A stretch of 64,000 nucleotides of DNA from Paraconiothyrium sp. Pb-2020 (Eukaryota; Ascomycota; Dothideomycetes; Pleosporales; Didymosphaeriaceae). The notes below the pieces were generated by a model that was not told where the DNA came from, searched no databases, and saw only the letters and a program-made list of their open reading frames with translations. Below are positions 57,872 through 64,000 of this stretch, one piece after another. Both the position numbers and the translations under genes were made by a program. Location of the stretch: assembly GCA_022419385.1 (NCBI GenBank), contig JAJUBI010000002.1:620001-684000 (forward strand). Reading direction: 5' to 3'. Each line of letters begins with the position of its first letter. Positions within the stretch are counted from its first letter, which is position 1.

Positions 57872-59588
57872 CTAAACTAAAATTGGCATTGCTGAATTTT
57901 TCCAAATGTCTGCATCGCCGTCTGCTCTGCATACTCGTACAATTGTGGAAACAAGGAACAGCAGGCTTACGACGAGGAGTAGAAGCGGGAATGTAAGCCA
58001 AGCCCACTGCACATTGACGTGAACTTCCTTTGCAAAGGCGTCACCAGAGACTGACTCAGTCTTCGAAGAGGATCGAATCAAGTTTGTCACCGCATTAGCC
58101 AACTGTTCAACGTGGCGTGTGATATTGCTGGTAGGTACCCATGGGTTTATTTCGGGAATCATCTCTATGTTGCCCGATTTATAGTAACGTAGTCTTATGG
58201 AAGGAGTTTTTGAGGAGTTGACCATCGTCGAGAAGAACGGTAGCACATCGACAAAAGCGGAAGCGGTGAGAAGCATGGTTTCATTGGTCATCCCGTAGTT
58301 GATTTGCTCTGGATCGGTTGGAACACGGATAGAAACGTTTTCCGCGAAAATGTAATCATAGACGGGATCTTCGTCTAGGTCTCCGACCAGTGCAGTTTTC
58401 CACGGCTGCGGACCTGCCGTAGAATTGATAAATGTCTCAACCACCTCCTCCTTGTAAGCGCCCAGGAAATATGTTGAATTTATTGCTTTGACACACCAAT
58501 ACAAGACACATTCTTGTGCAAATGGTGTTTGATTGGCATAAACGGCTTTGGTATCCTGGAGTCCAGCGACTATAAAGTCTTCGATAGGGTTTCGTATATG
58601 ACCAAAATGGACACTACCACCAAACAGTGTGGTCTTGTTGATACTATCGATAAGAGGTATGCCACGGGCCACAAGCGCTTGTCCCGTGTAGGTGTTGTTC
58701 AGGCCTGTAGCATAGCCGGTCATCATGACTGGGGAATCGCCTGTTGCATTGATGAAGTATCCGCACATGTTTCCACGAGGGTATGAAGACTCAGTGAAAT
58801 CGCGGCTTATGTTGTGTACCCATTCCATCTTCGATGAAACACATGCGTAGCTGAGAAGGGAGGAAACGTCTTGACATGCGCTACAAACACCGAGGGTGCG
58901 GTATACGGGCCAGGCACAGTTACCGGTGGAGCATGTTACTGGTATCTCGGCCTGAAATCCGTCTCCTGCTGGCGTCGGGCTCGTGCCATTATCGACGAAG
59001 AAATTGTTTATCAATGCGGTCAGTTCTTTGTTGGTCTCTATGTTTTCGATTCCGTTACTGTAAGAAAGTGGGGCCTGCTGCTTGAGTTGAATTACCATAG
59101 GTACATAGCCTTTTCCTTGAAGGATCCAGATCTCAGGTAACTCGATCACTTGCTGGAAGAAGGTATCAATCGCAAGCATTAGGAGGGTAAGGATCGCTCC
59201 CAACGCTGCTAATGATCTGCCTTTGGTGCGCAACAACAACATGACAGAGCCCCAAGGGCCTCCGCGAGATGCCTTGTCGAAGATCTCAAAGTCCACCATC
59301 TCTCTTGATGCAGTTCCTTGAAACCAGAAATTTCAACTGGCCGATAGCTTCAGAGGTTGGAATTATCAGGGTGGCTGCTGCGATCTTGGCCAGTACAGCG
59401 ATGACTGCCATGCCGAATGGCCATCGTGATAACGGTTGATCTCTCATATAGAGAAGTATTCCTATAATAGAACCCATGCATATGGCGCTGACCGCCCAGC
59501 TCGCAAGTTCGAGTGACCAGCGACGGAGAGGATTTCTGGAGGCATTCAGGCGTGCGAGTGCTCTTTCGATCTTTTGTGGAATGTCCAA
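57872..59588 (-). pseudogene. DUF3176 membrane-protein gene with one-base frameshift
   Basis: DUF3176 family, fungal plasma-membrane-like proteins with N-terminal helices, a large Cys-rich ectodomain and a C-terminal helix; function unknown. The first part (to about 59331) reads NPLRRWSLELASW, PLSRWPFGM and AIGQLK; the rest resumes one base out of frame at FWFQGTASREMVDFEIFDKASRGGPWGSV. Removing one base from the AAATTT run at 59328-59333 would restore the conserved QLK-FWF join, so a +1 insertion or a base-calling error is likely. The downstream part is intact: GNCAWPVYRTLGVCSACQDVS, NPWVPTSNITRHVEQLANAVTNLI and TFPLLLLVVSLLFLVSTIV. The 5' end has no ATG (TTG at 59588); a start exon is unresolved. 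Confidence 0.8.
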
Positions 59589-60900
59589 ACTTTTTTTTCT
59601 AGCTGTTAAGGTGAGAGCGAATCTGGCGTGTATACAAAGTTGGTGAGAGCATAGTGCGGTGCTTGCTCATGGGGTTGCAACGGGCGTTCCATCCGTTCAA
59701 ATTCTGGGGCGGGTGGGAAGTTCCACTACTGTCGAAATGCAAGATATCTTCTTCTATGCTTCAGAGAGGAATGCGCAACCGAATGCTTCCCGAAAAATAT
59801 TGTAAAGGTCTGGGAGGAGCTAGGATAAGGGAGCAGGGTATCTATCCTACCGCGTATCCGCCCCAGCGCGCAGTTATCTATCTACTCAGCGACGCGACCA
59901 TCCTGAAAGGTTTTCTGTCCTGTCAGCCTTATTCGTTTGAGCCTCACGAATAGTGATAGGTATTTCAGGTTTGCACGACTCGGGAGCCAGCAATAGGCGC
60001 TGTCATAGCTGCACCCCGTGTGCAGGCGTCTTTGGTAGAGCCGCAGGCTGCAAGTTAACGCCCAGTGTGCGGCACAGCCCTAAGCCCGTGGACCCATGTC
60101 GCAGCGCGATCAAATCGGAGGTATCTGTGGCTGGCCGGGAAGCAAAGATCATAGAACTGCCACGTGTTGATCGTGGTTGTGATGGCTCTGGGGAGCTGAG
60201 TCATATAGAAGGTGGTGGTTTTCGAATGAACAAAACGGCTTAGGCGCCGAAAGATCGGAGTTTCCTCACGCTTATTCGATGCCTTGTTTCTACGCCCACA
60301 TAAAGGGTCACAACAGAAAGTAAAGCTCCTCAAAATCGGACCTCAGTGCAATATCCACATGTTGCTTTTTTCCACTAGAGGGTTCTCGAAGTGCTGCAGA
60401 CTTAAATTTCTACATCGCGGCTAGCTGGGGTGGCATACAAATGCAGGGCGCCTCGCCTCATGAATTTTAAACTTTCATGAATCACAACGATTGTCACCGA
60501 CGCAGCTCATGAAAAGGGCACTTAATACCTTGTTGCTCGACATCCGGGGTTTCATTGAATCCAATGAGTCCATAAGTTATGCTGTTTGGGCCACGCTTGA
60601 ACTACGCCGCGAAGGCGCATCTGACTGAACAGCAACTGGTTCGAACTCTTCAAGGTAAGTGGCCGTAGCAAGTGACCAACAACGCCCCGATGTAATGTGA
60701 AGCTCCCATGCCTCTATCAAACGTTTCAGGGCATTGATTGTCTAAACCCTTCATGCGTGGATTTGCCTGTTCGACATTATGAAATCCACGCGAGCTTTAT
60801 ATATATCGTGGTCGACTTCCTTGCCGATGCAAGACTTCACTCACCACATCGTTCCTGGACGAATAAATATCGCTACACGACTACTCCGAGGAGTTTGAAC
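59589..60900. other. intergenic
   Basis: 1.3 kb between DUF3176 and the first small secreted gene. No supported gene; only GTG/TTG-led open frames. Confidence 0.4.
60798..60806 (+). promoter_or_regulatory. TATA box
   Basis: TATATATAT about 95 bp before the ATG at 60901. Confidence 0.5.
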
Positions 60901-61421
60901 ATGCACGGCTCGGTACTGTATATTGTCGTGGCTTCGGCCTGTGCGCTCATGGCGGCACCTTTGCCAGAGCCTTCTGTACGCCGTCTGTAATACTTCCTGA
61001 TCATCGCTGACTCTTACCGCCCAGACGAGTGATCGAGTGAAGAATGAACTAAATGATATCGACTCTAGCGTAGCTTCTCTCGAAGCTAGGATATTGATCG
61101 ATGCCGATCCAGGCCCTTCAATATTGTGGCCGGTGCGCAGTGAACTTCTCGAATGATGGTGACAATAGGCTGACAACTTTTGCAAGCTCCAAAGTGACGA
61201 TGCCAGCTTGCAACTAGATGCGAAGCGGGACATGATATTGACAGATGAGAAATGGCGCCGTGGAGAAACTTTCACGCGACGTTCTCCGACGATAGTGCGG
61301 GTGCGAATTATACCATCACTTTGAGACTAAGATCAAGCTAACAAGTGACTAGCCCGACAACAATGATGACGAACCGCGCCAGGGGATTGCTCAACGTGGT
61401 GTATTAACCCAGACAGACTAA
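60901..61421 (+). CDS. candidate small secreted precursor with dibasic sites
   Basis: Model of four exons: 60901-60975, 61025-61132, 61187-61300 and 61353-61421, all joined in phase 0, giving 121 residues. The first exon is a 25-codon signal peptide (MHGSVLYIVVASACALMAAPLPEPS); exon 2 is helical (VKNELNDIDSSVASLEARI); exon 3 holds three dibasic sites, DAKR, KWRR and FTRR; exon 4 ends IAQRGVLTQTD. Introns have usable branch and acceptor sites (GGCTGACAAC..GCAAG, AAGCTAACAAG..CTAG), but donors are GTACGC, GTGCGC and GTGCGA, which are not the strongest. The signal exon has the same length and phase and ends in the same APLP as the repeat precursor at 62.8 kb. No known family. Confidence 0.5.
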
Positions 61422-62754
61422 TCTTGTCCACGCTTCCACGCGAGTGTCGTGGAGACACTCACAGTGATGGTAGTGACGAGTGACATAGGAACAAAGACTG
61501 TCCGAAGTCGCGTTAGGGCAGTAAATAGGATCGATCAGTGAAGAGCAATGTGCAGACTTGCAAACTCTATGTCACATCAATCATAACATTGACATTGTTG
61601 AAGCGTAAATGAACTAGACTGTCGTTCCCATGTTGAGCGGTGTCTGGAGGGTCAAAATTCGGAGGGACTATGAAGCATGAGTGAGCCGTGATACTCATTT
61701 CGGGTAGTAGCCTCGTGTGTTGCAGTTGGACGTCTACTGGCTAATGTTGATTTGTTGCTTGCAACTTTGGATATCACTAAACATTTCGGGAGTTCATAAC
61801 CACGCTGGACTTCGGTTGAAGTATTCCATCGGCATCATAGTACCAAAAGTTCAAAAACATCTTGCTTGTCGAGCCGCCGGAAGAACTGGTCAAGGAGAAT
61901 GCCAAAATTCGATTTATTTGCGGCAATAGCATCAAAAGTATGCCTAGTGACAAGCGGAATTCGCTGAATGTTGGCTGCTGTCTCCAAAGTTGCAAATGTG
62001 CGATGGAGGAAATGGTTGTCCGTCACAGGTTGCGCAAGCGGTCATTAGCCGCCTAAATAGATGCGAGACGTAATTGCGACCAATCGTCTCGTCCCGACGA
62101 CACGGATAAGCCGCAGCCAAGAGCCCCCTGCCATCTGAACCTTCGATTGGTTAATATTGATCTTGGAAATTATTCTACTAGAGGAAACATTACAGGAGCG
62201 GACGCGATGCTGCACGACGACATCCAACCTGTTCAGAAACTTCATTGTAGCACACGACGACTTGGATATGAGGGAAGTGCGTTACATAGTTACGCATCAA
62301 GCTGGAGTAGTACCAGCACTCCAGTAACTCCGTTCTGACGTTTCGCGTTGCAGTTCCGCTTACACTTCGGTTTCAGCGCTCCTGATGCGTCCTTCAAGAT
62401 TTATGCCTACTCGCCTGTGGCATCCACGGTGCAATCATCGTCGGACTCTGTAATGAACCGACCCAGCGGAGCGTAGCGCATCGTTCGCATCTGTTTTGTG
62501 TGTATACCAATGCAGTAGTGTGCGCCAGCTGAAAGATGCGCACATGTAGGCTGCCGTTTCGTTGCATCGCACAACGGCGTGGAGGTGTAGGAAAGGAGGC
62601 ATAAAGACTGGCGTTGTTCGCGGGGCTTGACCTGGCTGGCATCGTCAGGTCCCCATACAAATCTGGCATCCACTCCGAATGTAATCTTTGATCGACCCTT
62701 CCCACACAAGCCTTTTTTTTTAACTGACTGTATCGTTTCGATTCCAGAGACAAT
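61422..62754. other. intergenic
   Basis: 1.3 kb. An ATG at 61745 begins a 61-codon frame with a hydrophobic start (MLICCLQLWISLNI), too weak to call. Nothing else seen. Confidence 0.35.
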
Positions 62755-63155
62755 ATGTATACGCGCCAGGTCTTCATCGTTGCAGGTCTTGTGCTTCCGA
62801 TCTTGACCGCTCCATTGCCGACGACCAAGGTGAGCACCGACAGAGGATGCGGATGGAATATTATTGATTCCTTAAGTAGATTAGTCTTGACGATCGAGCC
62901 TCCCTACTTGGAGACGGTGTATCGCCATTCCGACAACGCGATCTTGGCGATGATGGCAATTCACTGGGACGGCGTGATGTGTCCCAGGTCGATGATGGAA
63001 ATTCGTTTGGACGCCGGGATATATCCTTCCCCGGGAATGACGGAAACTCGTTTGGACGCCGGGATATATCCTTCCCCGAGAATGATGGAAATTCGCTTGG
63101 ACGCCGGGCTATATCCTTCCCCGAGGATGATGGAAACTCATTTGGACGACGATAG
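62755..63155 (+). CDS. Kex2-type repeat precursor (secreted peptide precursor)
   Basis: Two exons, 62755-62829 and 62880-63155 (50-bp intron, GTGAGC..GTAG, phase 0), give 116 residues. Exon 1 is a signal peptide, MYTRQVFIVAGLVLPILTAP, then LPTTK. Exon 2 reads ISLDDRASLL...SPFRQR and then five units, each ending GRR: DLGDDGNSLGRR, DVSQVDDGNSFGRR, DISFPGNDGNSFGRR, DISFPENDGNSLGRR and AISFPEDDGNSFGRR, stop. Arg-Arg is a Kex2 site, so processing would release near-identical 10-13 residue peptides (core like DISFPENDGNSFG). Unspliced, exon 1's frame also stays open but encodes no dibasic pattern, so the spliced frame is favoured. Fungal RiPP and pheromone-like KEP precursors have this design; the product and any modifying enzymes are unknown. 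Confidence 0.75.
62940..63152 (+). repeat. coding tandem repeat, five units (36, 42, 45, 45, 45 bp)
   Basis: Units at 62940-62975, 62976-63017, 63018-63062, 63063-63107 and 63108-63152. The last three are 45 bp and nearly identical; differences include silent changes (TTT/CTT excepted) in the GRR frame. Confidence 0.93.
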
Positions 63156-63479
63156 TTAATACGCCCTGCACTAGCAATGTTCGGCAAAGAGGTTAAAGAA
63201 CGAGCCTCTCGCCGTGCTAGAAGGGATGGAGCAGCTTCGGGTAGATATTGCGATTTGTGGAAAGATGAGTTGTGCACACCCGAAGACTATCGCCTTCCCT
63301 TGGCCAGCTCGTAGCACAAAGCATTTCGCAGTTGAGGTCAGTGGGGAAAGTAATGTACTCTACAATTAGTTACAGAAGTGTACTCGTGTCGCGTTCTTCC
63401 CCGATAGTTTTGACAGCTGGCGGTGAAACATCCAAAGCCTTCCAAAGCCTGACGACTATATGTTATCATGCGTGATTCC
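63156..63479. other. intergenic
   Basis: 324 bp between the repeat precursor and the 3' end of the second DUF3176 gene, which are convergent. No gene seen. Confidence 0.45.
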
Positions 63480-64000
63480 TCATATCATCCAGGCGGTGGG
63501 TGGTATTGTTTTGTCTTTGTCGCCTTGGGTGGGGGAGGTGTTCCCAGATAATCGCCATCCCTTCGTAGCGTGCAGTCGAACCTTTAGCTCTTTTGCCTTC
63601 GCACGCGGTGTGCTTCCTTTTGCTGCAATTGTCTTTTGTTTCTGTACATGGTCTGGTAATCCATAGAGCAGCGTCGCAATTGCTGAAGATTTCCAGACTC
63701 CTTCATCAGCCGTTTTCTTCATTGTTGCAATAAGGAAGACAGCACTAAGTATTAGTAACGCAAGCGGTAGCGCTAGCCACTGCCACCGTACGGCCACGTA
63801 TGTTTCTTGAGAAAATGCTGCGCCTGCGGCATATGATGCATTCGGGTAAGACCTGACCACGTTCGTGATCGCATCCGTCATTCTTTCTAGATGACGAGTG
63901 ATGTTGTTTCCCGCTGACCAAGGATTAAAGTCTAGGACTCTTTGAAAAGGGGCGCCATTGATGTTCGTTTTGTACCTAAGTTTCGGCACTGAAGATATGT
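63480..64000 (-). CDS. DUF3176 membrane protein, C-terminal part (cut by window end)
   Basis: Minus-strand open frame running out of the window at 64000; the stop is at 63480. It is the C-terminal end of a second DUF3176 protein: NPWSAGNNITRHLERMTDAITNVV matches NPWVPTSNITRHVEQLANAVTNLI of the copy at 58 kb, followed by YVAVRWQWLALPLALLILSAVF (last membrane helix) and a basic cytosolic tail (KGSTPRAKAKELKVRLHATK). The open frame's first codon in the window is not the true start. Confidence 0.82.
   Translation of the reverse strand, partial: ISSVPKLRYKTNINGAPFQRVLDFNPWSAGNNITRHLERMTDAITNVVRSYPNASYAAGAAFSQETYVAVRWQWLALPLALLILSAVFLIATMKKTADEGVWKSSAIATLLYGLPDHVQKQKTIAAKGSTPRAKAKELKVRLHATKGWRLSGNTSPTQGDKDKTIPPTAWMI

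Noticed and set aside
61745..61930. 61-codon ORF with hydrophobic N-terminus (MLICCLQLWISLNI)
   Set aside because: Short, weak signal, no splice partner or repeat; not distinguishable from chance.
62755..63159. Unspliced frame of the peptide precursor (MMEIRLDAGIYPSPR repeats)
   Set aside because: It shares the signal peptide, but a canonical GTGAGC donor follows, and the spliced frame gives the coherent dibasic pattern; kept only as the alternative.
62861..63277. Minus-strand repeat ORF (RRPNEFPSFSGKDIS units) opposite the peptide precursor
   Set aside because: A 45-bp repeat keeps several frames open; this one has no signal peptide, while the plus-strand spliced frame has signal, intron and a stop placed exactly after the last GRR.

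Overview
The window is nuclear DNA of a filamentous ascomycete (Pezizomycotina; a Dothideomycete is my best guess, not proven). The evidence is the many short introns (about 45-90 bp, GTRNGY...CTRAC...YAG), Zn2Cys6 transcription factors, Dal5-type transporters, HET, 2EXR and DUF3176 genes, a LysM protein and secreted carbohydrate-active enzymes. I see no rRNA, tRNA, CRISPR array or intact transposon. Two conserved housekeeping blocks (Erv25 at 0.1-0.9 kb; Vps60 and a SAPS protein at 21.7-26.9 kb) are separated by accessory DNA rich in paralogues, relics and broken genes.

Layout. 0-9 kb: Erv25, a tannase/feruloyl esterase, a mitochondrial-type SDR, a RING protein and a Dal5-family MFS transporter. 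9.7-18.6 kb: a plant-polysaccharide block with a secreted GH5, a decayed GH88 unsaturated glucuronyl hydrolase, a DUF2264 protein and, divergent from it, a Zn2Cys6 regulator. 19-31 kb: 2EXR genes and a 2EXR relic around the Vps60/SAPS pair, a repeat-containing small secreted ORF and a HET pseudogene. 32-38.6 kb: a LysM protein, a Cys-rich multispan membrane protein, a metallo-beta-lactamase-fold hydrolase and a second Zn2Cys6 regulator. 39-44.3 kb: a 1044-residue protein of unknown function inside a segment whose degraded, internally deleted copy lies beside it. 44.3-57.6 kb: an Apd1/Aim32-like ferredoxin, an OB-fold-like protein, a secreted tyrosinase, a fourth 2EXR gene, a medium-chain reductase, an MFS gene with an early stop codon and a TauD-type dioxygenase. 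57.9-64 kb: two DUF3176 membrane-protein genes (one frameshifted, one cut by the window edge) on either side of two small secreted, dibasic-rich precursor genes.

The most interesting object is the gene at 62755-63155. After removal of a 50-bp intron it encodes a signal peptide and then five near-identical units each ending Gly-Arg-Arg, the layout of a Kex2-processed repeat precursor (the class that includes fungal RiPP and pheromone-like precursors). A second gene at 60901-61421 has the same 25-codon signal exon design and several dibasic sites. With the DUF3176 neighbours this makes a candidate undescribed secreted-peptide locus. Coding models were built by eye from splice signals, reading phase and family resemblance; none was tested by search or transcript data.
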